Assembly: GCA_963576735.1 (NCBI GenBank)
Contig: OY755190.1
Location: 4,457,695 to 4,521,694 of the forward strand
DNA from: Bedellia somnulentella
Taxonomy: Eukaryota; Arthropoda; Insecta; Lepidoptera; Bedelliidae
Direction of reading: 5' to 3'
Length of the DNA: 64,000 bases
Numbering within the stretch: position 1 is the first letter of the stretch; every line of letters begins with the position of its first letter. Both the position numbers and the translations under genes were made by a program. The notes beneath the pieces are model-generated. The model was not told the DNA's origin. It made no database searches and worked only from the letters and a program-made list of their open reading frames with translations. Below, piece after piece: positions 46,234 through 55,308 of this stretch.

Positions 46234-47434
46234 TTTTAACAGTATTTAATTTTGCCTTATCTGTGTCTATACGTTTTTTCAAATAGAAATACCTCCGAAA
46301 ATATATTCCACTTGGCCATAACGTATCATCCTCAAATAAATTCAAATGAATTTTCGAAACATATATTTTGTATGAGTCATATTTCTTTGTTCCTTTCATA
46401 TTAACTTTTTCGGGTGTAACATGAATAGCCGTCTTATTAAGTATGTGTTGAGTTATATCTTCCACTTTAGCCTCTTTAGACACATTATATATGAAGAGCG
46501 GCACCTTTATGTCCGCGGCTCGGAAGGTCGAATTTTCTTCCATAAGAGCCTTACCTTGTCGGCCTTTAAAGCGAGACTGTGACTTGTTTCTGCGCTTTTT
46601 TGTGACTCGAATCCATTCACTTTCCTTATTTTTCCTATTTATTTCCACATCATTGTAATTAGGAATGGTACGTGTTGGTGTTTTGGTTTTAATAAGAGTA
46701 TCAGAACAGTAGAGCGGAACAACATCTTTCATCAATGACTCAGCCGTCGCTCGTTCCGGTGCCACTGCCGACCCGTTTATTACAGCTTCGCTCGTTGATT
46801 CTATAACGCTAGCATATGAGCGGCGCATATCATTGTTTTTGTGGGTAGATGATAAATTTTCTATAAAACCGATCGGTCCGCTACAGTTACCATCGGCACT
46901 ATCACTCATACAAAAACCTCCTCTCCGCATATTGACGTATGGATCATTTTTGTACTTCACATTTTCAGTTTTTAAGATTTCGATTTCTCTTTTCAAATCG
47001 TCAATTTGATTTACTGTTGCAAATTGTAAATCGGATACACATTTTTCTTGAACGCTTTTTAAATCATTTTGAATGATTATTATGTCTTTCAGCAGCCTGG
47101 TAACGTCTACATGGTCAAACGTTACGGGAGGGAGCCTATGTAACTCTTTGGCGACAAATATCGGCACCTCCTCGGGGTCGGTCACCTTAATAAGATTAAT
47201 TATATCTTCTATATCACGCACATTCTTACCGGACCCTTTTCGATTGGGTTTTGGCTTCGCAATAGAATCAAAAAGTAGTTTCTTAGCGACACTAATTTCG
47301 AGATCGGTAAAAGCAGTTTTACAGATCCTCACTAAACTTTCTTCATCCATGACATCCACTTTATTTTGGATGAAAGAAAGAACTTCACAAATCACTATAT
47401 TGCAATTTGAACATTTCAAAAAGTCGTTAGTCAT
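46223..47434 (-). CDS. LINE ORF1 protein
   Basis: A 403-residue frame if started at the ATG opening MTNDFLKCSNC; an upstream TTG would add five residues and is unlikely. It has an N-terminal CSNC motif followed by a region including VMDEESLVRICKTAF and LLFDSIAK, then a helical or coiled segment (about residues 120-170). A polar linker follows, then a basic C-terminal half with KKRRNKSQSRFKGR and a possible nucleic-acid-binding fold (VPLFIYNVSKEAKVEDITQH). This architecture fits LINE ORF1 RNA-binding proteins. It overlaps ORF2 by 11 nt in another frame. Confidence 0.82.
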   Translation of the reverse strand: MTNDFLKCSNCNIVICEVLSFIQNKVDVMDEESLVRICKTAFTDLEISVAKKLLFDSIAKPKPNRKGSGKNVRDIEDIINLIKVTDPEEVPIFVAKELHRLPPVTFDHVDVTRLLKDIIIIQNDLKSVQEKCVSDLQFATVNQIDDLKREIEILKTENVKYKNDPYVNMRRGGFCMSDSADGNCSGPIGFIENLSSTHKNNDMRRSYASVIESTSEAVINGSAVAPERATAESLMKDVVPLYCSDTLIKTKTPTRTIPNYNDVEINRKNKESEWIRVTKKRRNKSQSRFKGRQGKALMEENSTFRAADIKVPLFIYNVSKEAKVEDITQHILNKTAIHVTPEKVNMKGTKKYDSYKIYVSKIHLNLFEDDTLWPSGIYFRRYFYLKKRIDTDKAKLNTVKNGD

Positions 47435-47735
47435 TTTAGCACGGAGCAATGACTGTATGCGCGCGCGACTCGCACGAACTCGAACTGTATATATATATAA
47501 CTGTTTTTCTTTTACCTTGTTTCTTTGTGGCAGTTAATATTATTTTCTATTATTATATCATTTTTTTTATGTTTTTGTAGTCTAACAATCTTAAAATTAA
47601 GTAAAATGTACAATTTTTATTACTATCTCTTTTTGTAAACAATTTATTAGTAAGCTTTTTTTGGTAGTTTTTGTTTTACCGATCCCTGCGATACAGGCTC
47701 CGCCTAGTGCAAGGATCATCAATTTACTATGTATC

Positions 47736-47935
47736 NNNNNNNNNNNNNNNNNNNNNNNNNNNNNNNNNNNNNNNNNNNNNNNNNNNNNNNNNNNNNNNNN
47801 NNNNNNNNNNNNNNNNNNNNNNNNNNNNNNNNNNNNNNNNNNNNNNNNNNNNNNNNNNNNNNNNNNNNNNNNNNNNNNNNNNNNNNNNNNNNNNNNNNNN
47901 NNNNNNNNNNNNNNNNNNNNNNNNNNNNNNNNNNN
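47736..47935. other. Assembly gap (200 N)
   Basis: Exactly 200 undetermined bases, a placeholder length that usually means unknown true size. Open frames crossing it are meaningless. A host exon may be lost here, since phase evidence calls for one upstream of 48192. Confidence 0.98.
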
Positions 47936-48000
47936 ATGGTGTTCTTAGTAGAGGAAGGCCGCATAAGACGTTTGGGAACCAAATCAAAAAAATGTAAAGG
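47936..48000 (+). pseudogene. LINE family C fragment at the gap edge
   Basis: TCTTAGTAGAGGAAGGCCGC reads SRGRPHK and is followed by a NQIKK-like stretch, matching the RGRPRR...DQIENV region of family C. The rest is lost in the gap or decayed. Confidence 0.6.
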
Positions 48001-48191
48001 GCACTAAGTTGTTGTATTTTATACAATCAACAAAGATAAATTAATAAAACAACAATGCATTATCGCGCTATATATATGTAAAACACACTATATTAACAAA
48101 AAACACATATTGGGATTTTACATTTTTACATTCACTGCAATACAGAAAACACCCACACTTATGTCATGTTAAAAAACGCATTAATCCCCAG

Positions 48192-48324
48192 CGTTCCTGC
48201 TAAGCGAGGAGCCACGTTTAGCTACGGCGGGAGTCGAATACGTGGCCACGGTGCGCTGCGAGAACCCCACGCCGCTGGGCGAGCGACGCGTCTCTACTAG
48301 CGATGCCACGCCTGACGATAGCAG
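48192..48324 (+). CDS. Host gene exon after the gap
   Basis: The donor GATAGCAG|GTGAGA is good and the exon is GC-rich. The open frame from 48194 reads FLLSEEPRLATAGVEYVATV, then CENPTPLGERRVSTS and DATPDDSR. It leaves phase 2 (AG), which joins the first base of the 49714 exon to make an arginine codon. With the likely acceptor AATCCCCAG the incoming phase must be 1, which the 37772 exon does not supply. An alternative phase-0 acceptor at CGAG (exon from 48209) would fit but has a poor pyrimidine tract. The acceptor is therefore uncertain. A damaged partial copy lies at 48594. Confidence 0.65.
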
Positions 48325-48593
48325 GTGAGAAATACTTACTAAACACTGCTCAATACATACGATAGAGCGCACACTATAGCGGACTCACTCGCACATAGCA
48401 GGGTCTCACTCATATTCCTACATCGCGGTATCTAAATTTTCTCTAGCTAAGCATAAATACAAATTGTAAGTTGGTACAGGGGTGTACTGGCCAGTTTATC
48501 TTTGCTGTTCTCATACTTACTTATCAACCTGTATTATTTTACACACTGCTCAATACATACGTAGGAGGAATGGCTAAACACCTTTTAAAGTGA

Positions 48594-48672
48594 AGAGCAA
48601 CGTTTAGTGGGGTTGGGGGGGGGGGGTGAGGACAAGTTTCTACTAGCGATGCGACGCCTTGACGATAGCAGG
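48594..48672 (+). pseudogene. Damaged partial duplicate of the 48192 exon
   Basis: AGAGCAACGTTTAGTGGGG recalls the exon's GGAGCCACGTTTAGCTACGG. TCTACTAGCGATGCGACGCC and TGACGATAGCAGGTGA match the exon end including its donor. The middle is replaced by a G-run (48609-48637), and an extra T shifts the frame. A flanking piece ACACTGCTCAATACATACG occurs at 48343 and again exactly 200 bases later at 48543. Confidence 0.75.
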
Positions 48673-48699
48673 TGACTGACTAAATACTCACCAAACAAA

Positions 48700-49713
48700 C
48701 ACCCACGCTGGTAACTATATACCTGTCCTTACTGGCTGAAAGGTTTAAGGACGCAGAGGTTTAAGCAGTAAGTATACATTGTGTATTCCGAGTACACAGT
48801 TACAGACTTTGGACCTCATCGCTAAAAGCCGTGCGCTCTGATGACAGATATTTTGCTAGCATCAGTTGTCGTCGTAGCCAAAGATTGCTTCGTGGCATAT
48901 ACCATTGCACGAATAATAGAAAACAAAAATATTTCACAAGTTTTGTTAAAGTTAAGATAGTTACTTACCTAGAGAGTTATTCAATGTTATGACAAATAAT
49001 ATTTAGGACCATAAAATGTCGTAATTTTCTTATAATGATCAGCACTTTGATCAAACTTGGCATATCGAATTGTCTCTGTCAAAACCGCAAACTTGTCTAT
49101 TGTTGGGAGAGGTAGTTTCGCCAATCACGGACTGTTCGAGCAGCTAACCAGTATTTAACATAAACGAACTGCTAGGGCAACTGCTGTCTTCAGCTCAAAG
49201 TTGGCATTGATAACTCGAAACATTTTAAATGCTCGAGCAGTCCGTGTATGTTTGTACTAAATTTATCCTGGCATAATGTTTCGTTTGACACTTAATACTA
49301 GCTTTAGTTATAAGTGGAGTAAGATTCGTAATGTACGCTAATAGTAAACAGTAATCGGTCAACAATTAAAGTTAGGTTAAGTAAGACAGACATTAGGAAA
49401 AACAACTCAAACTCAACATTCGCGCCATATAACCCCGATATGTTCATTTGTCAACTGGTGTCCAGAAAGACTTTTTGCTTAAAAAGTTTAAAGGCTAGGT
49501 TAAGCAAAAAGTCGTTCAAAGTCTGATCGTCGATGTTTAAAGTTCAAACATATACGATATACGTCAATGATGAGTATAGGTCCCATGTGTATGTAATTTA
49601 AAACAATTCTTTTATTTCACTACACTCATTAACTGTATACTAACATGTTTTTGCATATGTGTGTCTACATATCTTTGTAAGATGTAAATAATATAACAGA
49701 GTATTGTCCTCAG
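48700..49713. other. Host intron; degenerate SINE A fragment near 49404
   Basis: Mostly unique AT-rich intron. CATTCGCGCCATATAACCCC and CATTTGTCAACTGGTGTCCA near 49410-49465 are a diverged family A body. The acceptor of the next exon is TATTGTCCTCAG. Confidence 0.55.
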
Positions 49714-51523
49714 ACGCGGCGCGGCGGGCGGCTCGTCCCCGCTGACGTACACGGCGCGCGCCACGCTCGAGATCGCGCCGACCAAGCAGGTGCGTAGCCC
49801 TTCCCTCCAGCCCCCCAACAAACTTCAAGAAACACCGTTATTGACACCCCAAAAACATCAAGAACCACCGTTTTGCGCCAACTACAAAACTAAGGAGATG
49901 AGCCGTGGATCTCCCAGTTTAGGACGACAGAAACATCTACCCCAAAATGAAGGTCTACCATTTTGCGCGGATTACGAGAGCACTGCGCATTCGAGTCGCG
50001 GACCTCCCGGACGAGTAGATATGACACGACGACATAAATATCAACCCCAAAATAAAGATCGAGACCCACCGTTTTGTGCCAACTACGAAACCGCCCAGAT
50101 GAGTCAAGGTCACCCTGGACTTATAGTAGATAGGAAAAAAAACCAACAAAATAAAGATCAAGATGCCCCGTTTTATGCCGATTATGAAAGCACTGCTCAT
50201 ATGACTCGTGGACCGCCCGGACTTCTAGTTGATCGGCGACTTCTATGTAGTCCATACTTTGCGGCGCAACCAAGTAGGGATGCTTCGAAGAAACGTTTTG
50301 TTGATTTGCATAAGACTGAAATTGTTGGTTACGATAGTGCTTCCACTTTTAGTAGCGGTAATTCTAAGTCAGCTAACCGTAGCAAAATGAAAAATAAATC
50401 TAAAAAAATACCAAAGAATAAATATCAAGAAGCATTAAAAACTACAGATTCCAAATATTCGCAAGTAGAAAATTTCACGGTAAAATCATGCGGAAGCCGT
50501 CAAAAGCATTCAGCGCTCGAGTCGTTTGATGAAGTTAAAGAAAAATTTGAAAACATTGTTGGTCAAAAATTCAAAGTTATCAATCCGAGAAATATAAGGC
50601 CAATGACGATAGGTCAATCTGCACTCGACATTGACGAGCAAAGCACTAAACTAAACGTCACCGATAAAACTGATGATAAGATTTATGACATCGATTGTGT
50701 TGGAACCAAGAATGAACCGCCTGCAGTTTGTAACAGTAACGTTACGATAAATAACGAATTGCCTGCGGACGATCGCGATGTCCCTTTAACTAATTGCTGT
50801 AAATTAGATTCGAAAGAGTTGATGTCTAAAGAAATAGAGATAGTGTCGTATATCAATCCTAGTGAAGAAAATCAGAATACTGGTGTCGAAATCTGTGTAG
50901 ATGAGCCGACTCGGGCTTTCCTTGATGATTTCTCTAAATGTTCTTTATCTAGAGATGATTTTGAAAGTAAAAGTGAGCCCATTGAAATGACTACAGTTCA
51001 ACGGGATAACCAAATGAATGTGGAATTAGTATATATGTCGAAACATGACGCTAAACTCCAAAATAAACAAGATGAAATTTCAGAATCTCAAAATATTAAC
51101 ATAGATAAAATAAGTGATAAAAATGGAGAGTCATTAGATGACTCAATTCGTGATATGTCAAATGACGTCGACTGTGATAGGAAACTTAATGAGCGAGAAT
51201 TGGCTGTTAATGATAATTATAGTGAAGATAATACTGAAATAATTGTACGCGGCGCTAGTAATGTTTCAGATAACGCTTATTTCTTTTTGACACTGCCCAA
51301 AGCTTTACTGATGCCTGTTAATAACATTGGAAATGCTGCTTTTAAAACTGATTTACGTGCACTACTAACGAGTGATGACTACGATAAAGCATCAACGTCA
51401 AAGGAAAGTGTAACTGCTCAGCAAATTCAGCGCCGAAACGCATCCGATAACAAAAGGCCTCTCAGAGTAATACTGTTTGAGAAAGTAATGCGGGACGGTG
51501 TCAAAGACGAAACTACTAACCAG
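49714..51523 (+). CDS. Host gene, long exon with PF[CY]A[DN]Y repeats
   Basis: One open stretch of 603 codons after the shared arginine codon, ending ACCAG|GTAGGA in phase 0. The first 25 codons are GC-rich and Ala/Gly-rich, reading SSPLTYTARATLEIAPTKQ at their end. Then comes a four-fold repeat centred on PFCANY, PFCADY, PFCANY and PFYADY (49850-50239, periods 30-37 residues), with Arg-Gly-x-Pro and Gln-Asn-Lys linkers. The remainder is a long Asp/Ser/Asn/Lys-rich, probably disordered region with a basic patch (KMKNKSKKIPKNK). A second good donor, CAG|GTGCGT at 49790, is in the same phase, so the repeat-bearing part could be skipped without a frame change. No family recognised. Confidence 0.78.
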
Positions 51524-51688
51524 GTAGGACTTTGCAATACTCACATCCTAATGACTCGATCATTGACACTAATATACTAACAACACTAAGTTACCTCTTC
51601 CTTGCCGATACCTACCTGCTTACTTATAATCACCATACTCATAATTCAGTGTAATTTTGCTGGTTTTAAGATAGTGACGTGGTTTCAG

Positions 51689-51793
51689 GTGGACTCTGGA
51701 ATCCCGTTTAGCTGCATCACTACACCGGAGGCAGTGTCGAGTAGCAATACCACAACCTCGTCTACCCAACCCACAGTATCTATTGATAATAAG
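51689..51793 (+). CDS. Host gene, 35-codon exon
   Basis: Acceptor GTGGTTTCAG and donor AAG|GTATGT, phase 0 at both ends. It encodes VDSGIPFSCITTPEAVSSSN followed by a Thr/Ser-rich stretch ending SIDNK. It can be joined in frame to either donor of the previous exon (49790 or 51524). The Ser/Thr content suggests a flexible, possibly phosphorylated linker (inference). Confidence 0.82.
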
Positions 51794-52324
51794 GTATGTA
51801 TTTGAGACAAATATCTAAGTTTTTAGTGTTATGCCCCGGCTTGACGCGGTATAAGATTTGCCCCGCTATTTAGAATGGGCGGAGTTTTGTCTTTAATAAA
51901 ATGATTTTTTATGCCAATTCTTTCACCTAAGTTGCAGGTGAAAATCGACAAGAATCCATCATTTACATTTACAGATTATATTATGTTGACGGTTCAATTG
52001 CAGTCGTGGTCCAACGGTTACAGCAATCGGGTTAGGACCCGAAGGACTCGGGGGCAGATGCACTCACAAATTAGATTTGTGGCATATACCAAGTGTCGGG
52101 CTGCTTAGATTTTACAGGCTGTCTAAACTAATTATCCGAAATGTAAACTTCGGAGGGCACTTTAAGTCGTTGGAATGGGCTACTATAACGTTCTAAGATT
52201 TTCTACAGCTCAATGAATTCAAGATAATTAATTTGTACACAAAATTATTTTATCTTATTATTTTTTTATCAACTGTAAACCAATAGCTATATAAATAGCT
52301 AAAACCAATGTAATTTTAATGCAG
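51794..52324. other. Host intron
   Basis: AT-rich apart from a stretch at 52001-52070 that vaguely resembles a tRNA (see rejected items). Donor GTATGT, acceptor TTAATGCAG. Confidence 0.6.
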
Positions 52325-52414
52325 GGTCGCGGAACGACAGTGACTGGGGGTGCTTTGCCGCTACCTCGACCCAACTATGGCACTATGTCTACCGTTTCAA
52401 CTGATGAATATAAG
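52325..52414 (+). CDS. Host gene, 30-codon exon
   Basis: Between TTAATGCAG and AAG|GTATAA, phase 0 at both ends. It encodes GRGTTVTGGALPLPRPNYGT followed by MSTVSTDEYK. Small, Gly/Thr/Pro-rich, in frame with both neighbours. Its length (a multiple of three) would also tolerate skipping. Confidence 0.8.
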
Positions 52415-52579
52415 GTATAAAAAAATGACATTTAATTTGATAGTTTTAAAAATTGAAAATGAAATTGAAAAGATTAATTATGTAGTAATGTGTATGTATA
52501 TATGTAAATTTAACATAAAAAAATATAAAAAGCCTTTGATTTTTTCTCAATTTACTAAAAAAGTACGTTCGTCTTTCAG

Positions 52580-53393
52580 AAATCAACCGACGAAAACGGC
52601 AACTCTTTGACGGGCTCGAGCTCGCCACCGTCCGGCTCTAGTCAAAACAAAAAGCCGCGCAAGAAAAAGTCGTCCAAAAACGAGACCGTGATCAAGTCGC
52701 ACCTGATCGACGGCTACCAGGGGAACAAGGACCTCAACGAGGTCTTGAAGTTCATCGAGTCCAACGAGGAGCGCGGCCGCGGCAAGCAGCTACGGAAACA
52801 TCACGATGACGATAAGAGCAAGAAACGGTCTACGGACCGTCGCAAGGATAAGGATAGTCGTCCTCAACGCGCTTCATCTTTGGACGAGCGATCGCGTTCT
52901 ACTCTCGATGAGTTGACAGCTCGGCCTCGCGTTGCGCCAAGATCAGACGTGGCTCGTCGCTCGTGGGGGGATGACGTCCGCGATGACGCCGATCCGCGTG
53001 AGCTCACCGACTTCCAAACCGTCACTAAAAAGCGTCGAGCGAAACGACGCGGCGACGAAACAGTACCAAATAACGATGAGCCTCGTCTACCACCGCCTTC
53101 AGATAAAAGTTGCGATTCGCTAGAAGATTCCGAATGGCGTCGGCCAGCGAGCTACGCGGATATGGTCCGCACGATCCCGGACCTGATATCGTCGTGCTCG
53201 ATATCGGGCGGCCCGCCGGACGTGGTGGCGCGGCCCGCCGTGGTGCTGCCGGGCCGGGCCACGGCGCTGCCGGGCGTCACGTTCGGGTTCGACGTGAACC
53301 GCCAGCTGCTGGCGCGCCGCCCGCTGCGCTACGTGCCGCCCGCGCACGTGCCCGACTGCCAGCTGCACCATATCGTCCATTATGTGCACTCTG
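52580..53393 (+). CDS. Host gene, basic and C-terminal-domain exon
   Basis: Acceptor CGTCTTTCAG; donor TCTG|GTAAGA leaves phase 1. It opens KSTDENGNSLTGSSSPPSGS, then a basic cluster KKPRKKKSSK, and a helix-like segment SHLIDGYQGNKDLNEVLKFI. A highly charged Lys/Arg/Asp region follows, with DFQTVTKKRRAKRRG, a second nuclear-signal-like patch. The last part looks more ordered: WRRPASYADMVRTIPDLISS, then VTFGFDVNRQLL and HVPDCQLHHIVHYVHS. Third positions become strongly GC-rich after about 53100, unlike the AT-rich 49.8-51.5 kb exon. Probably nuclear or RNA/chromatin-associated, by composition only. Product not recognised. Confidence 0.85.
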
Positions 53394-53431
53394 GTAAGAA
53401 TCTTGCTTACTTTGAGTTAGCCCCGATTTAA

Positions 53432-53456
53432 TACATAACATAAACGTTCACGCCAA
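53432..53456 (-). repeat. SINE A 3'-end scrap
   Basis: ATAACATAAACGTTCACGCC is the tail junction of family A, cut off where a family B element begins. Confidence 0.6.
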
Positions 53457-53707
53457 ATGCTGTGTAGTGTCGGCTAAGAATAGCGCTACCCCATTTCTTC
53501 CGGTGGGTGTACGTAAGAGGCGACTAACGGTATTGGGGCTTTTAAGGGATTTTTGGGCGATGCGGTTGGAGACCCATCACCAACAACCTTCATCTCACCA
53601 TCTTTTCCCCACTCAACTTTCCAAAAGTGGCTGAGGAATTTCCAATTCCTTAGCTCTGGCTACCCCTTCTAAGGATTTATAGCCGTAAGTATATGTATGT
53701 ATGTATA
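53457..53707 (+). repeat. Family B full copy, reference example
   Basis: Complete, near-consensus copy: GCTGTGTAGTGTCGGCTAAG, CTACCCCATTTCTTCCGGTG, GTAAGAGGCGACTAACGGTA, GGGCGATGCGGTTGGAGACC, CACTCAACTTTCCAAAAGTG, GGCTACCCCTTCTAAGGATT and a GTAAGTATATGTATGTATGT tail. About 250 bp, no open frame. I see no tRNA-type promoter boxes; the 5' end may come from another RNA or be promoterless. Confidence 0.9.
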
Positions 53708-53832
53708 AAAAATAATAGAGCATGTATGAAAAGGTTGATGGATGTGAACGAAGCTAGAGGTTTGCCAGGATCGTGGTGGCGATCGATAGTCTGTGTCTAC
53801 CCCAATAGGAACTAACGGCGTGAGAATATGTA
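53708..53832 (+). pseudogene. LINE family C 3' end
   Basis: Starts in the coding tail (AGAGCATGTATGAAAAGGTT, TGGATGTGAACGAAGCTAGA) and ends CTACCCCAATAGGAACTAAC with GGCGTGAGAATATGTAC. It directly abuts the tail of the family B copy before it. Confidence 0.8.
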
Positions 53833-54145
53833 CTGTGTACGTTTACAGATTTTGATATCTGTAAGTAGGTTGTCATTTTTATGGCATCTACATGATCTCA
53901 CGCCTGTAAATGTACCTGTTAGGTAATTTACTAAAAACTAAGATTACTGGACCGAAAATAGTTACCAAAATATGATTACGAATGCGGAATAAACCTTTCC
54001 ACAAATTGAGATTGTTAATGAGTTGTGAATTACAAGATTGCTGGTAAATTATATACATATATACCAATTAGATTGCAAATTTTCTTTTGCTCGTGATGTG
54101 ATTATTGAACTACGTGAATTATTATTTATTAATTATATTTGGATG

Positions 54146-54285
54146 CGTAGTGTCGGCTTAAAATAGTACTTCCCCATTTCTTCCCGTGGGTGATCGTAAG
54201 AGGCGACTAAGGGTATAGTGGCTTTTTAGTGATTTTTGGGCGATGTTGGAGACCCATCACCAAGAACCCTTATTATGTATGTACG
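54146..54285 (+). repeat. Family B 5' half
   Basis: GCGTAGTGTCGGCTTAAAAT to GAGACCCATCACCAAGAACC. The 3' half is replaced by unrelated intron sequence. It shares the GATCGTAAGAGGCGACTAAG variant with the copy at 28247. Confidence 0.83.
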
Positions 54286-54362
54286 TGTGAATGATTTTGT
54301 ATAGAATATATATTATTAACTATTTGCCTATGTAACTATCCTGATACAATTTTTGTTTGCAG

Positions 54363-54415
54363 CTTGGGAGGAAATCGTCAAGTGCGGCGCTAAAGTGAAA
54401 TACTTCACCGAATAA
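54363..54415 (+). CDS. Host gene, terminal coding exon
   Basis: Acceptor TTTGTTTGCAG. The exon's first two bases complete an alanine codon with the G carried from 53393, then WEEIVKCGAKVKYFTE and TAA. The splice reconstructs a continuous C-terminus from VHYVHS into AWEEIVKCG, which looks like the end of a folded domain. The exact fit of phases supports both junctions. Confidence 0.85.
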
Positions 54416-54915
54416 GACTGCTAGTGATGTGCCAGATCGTATTTATCGTTCGTAGTGATGGGGCATGTTCGCAAAGTTAAACGTACAGAACTGTTAATCG
54501 ATGCGAACTTTGTCGTGAGTGCGATTCGAATGGACTATGCCAGTTTTACGAGCTTGGTTCGAAAGATTCTGTATATAAGAGAGATTATGAAAAGCTATAT
54601 TGAGCATTTAAAGAAAATTAATATGGAATATTCGGTATAAAGAAGTTATGTTGGGCAGTCAAAGATAGTTTTATTCTGTTCGGCCGCGGGGTAGACAGAG
54701 GCACTCTCTGCGCCCGCTAATGTTTTTAAACTTTTTCGTTTGACAGCGTATAAGCTATTATTTCTGTTGCTTTTTGATTTTGTTACTACAATCAGATATT
54801 AGATAACAATGCTAACACACTATTTTGTACAATGAAATATGCGAAATTTTGTTATGTATTTTTAAGTTATATTTTTAAATTTGTAAATAAAATGAAGATC
54901 TTATAAGTTGTAATT
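54416..54915 (+). other. 3' UTR of the host gene
   Basis: AT-rich untranslated sequence following the stop, up to the poly(A) signal region. It contains a short frame at 54455-54640 that I regard as chance. Confidence 0.65.
54886..54891 (+). terminator. Poly(A) signal AATAAA
   Basis: Canonical hexamer about 470 bases after the stop codon, followed by a TTATAAGTTGTAATTTGG region that could serve as the GU-rich element. Other AATAAA hexamers occur further on (e.g. near 55490), so alternative ends are possible. Confidence 0.6.
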
Positions 54916-55157
54916 TGGCCGCGAAAGAATGGGGCTTTTGATTGAAAAAAGGACCATATGTATACTATACTCTCGCGTTAGTATTGCGAAACATTTATCT
55001 GCGTTTATCTCTTAAAATAATTTACTAATTGTATTTAATTTTTCATTATGTATGAGTGGAAAATCATTAAAATATATGTAAATATTCATTAATACTAGAT
55101 AGCAGACGTTTAAAATATGTGCAGGAGCAGGAAATTGCTAATATAGCGACCCGCCAC

Positions 55158-55308
55158 CTGATTACGTATCTTTTGCGACTGACGTTTGTGTCGCAAGTTG
55201 CACGATTGTCGCTGTCAATGTCAAAAAATGGTGTGCGATTTGACAGTTTTGACAGCGACAATATTGCAACTTGCGACACAATCGCGGTCGCTAAAGATAC
55301 GTAATCAG
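55158..55308. repeat. Palindromic MITE-like element
   Basis: A 151-bp inverted repeat: CTGATTACGTATCTTT, TGTGTCGCAAGTTGCA and TTGTCGCTGTCAA on the left are mirrored on the right by TTTGACAGCGACAA, TTGCAACTTGCGACACA and AAAGATACGTAATCAG. Arms are about 60 bp with some mismatches. The whole region could fold into one hairpin. It lies just beyond the host gene's 3' end. Confidence 0.82.

Larger units (their letters stand above)
43266..47487 (-). mobile_element. Near full-length two-ORF LINE, both ORFs open
   Basis: The minus strand reads: a 5' end possibly at CAGTTCGAGTTCGTGCGAGT (47487), a short GC-rich leader, ORF1, overlapping ORF2, and a short 3' UTR ending in AATAAATGAATAAATAAA repeats near 43266. 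Length is about 4.2 kb. Both reading frames are uninterrupted, so this copy may be active or recently so. The endonuclease and RT types suggest the CR1/L2 group (inference from remembered motifs). I could not find a clear target duplication because both flanks are (TA)-rich. Confidence 0.85.

Noticed and set aside
47661..48026. Reading frames that cross the N run
   Set aside because: They are created by undetermined bases and carry no information.
52001..52070. tRNA-like stretch GTCGTGGTCCAACGGTTACA
   Set aside because: It resembles a box A, but no box B or cloverleaf can be drawn. It is at most an old SINE scrap in a host intron.
53110..53397. Arg/Ala/Gly-rich frames on both strands over the host exon
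   Set aside because: Shadows caused by the high GC content of the real coding frame.
54455..54640. 61-codon frame in the host 3' UTR
   Set aside because: It lies after the stop codon, with no evidence of separate translation.
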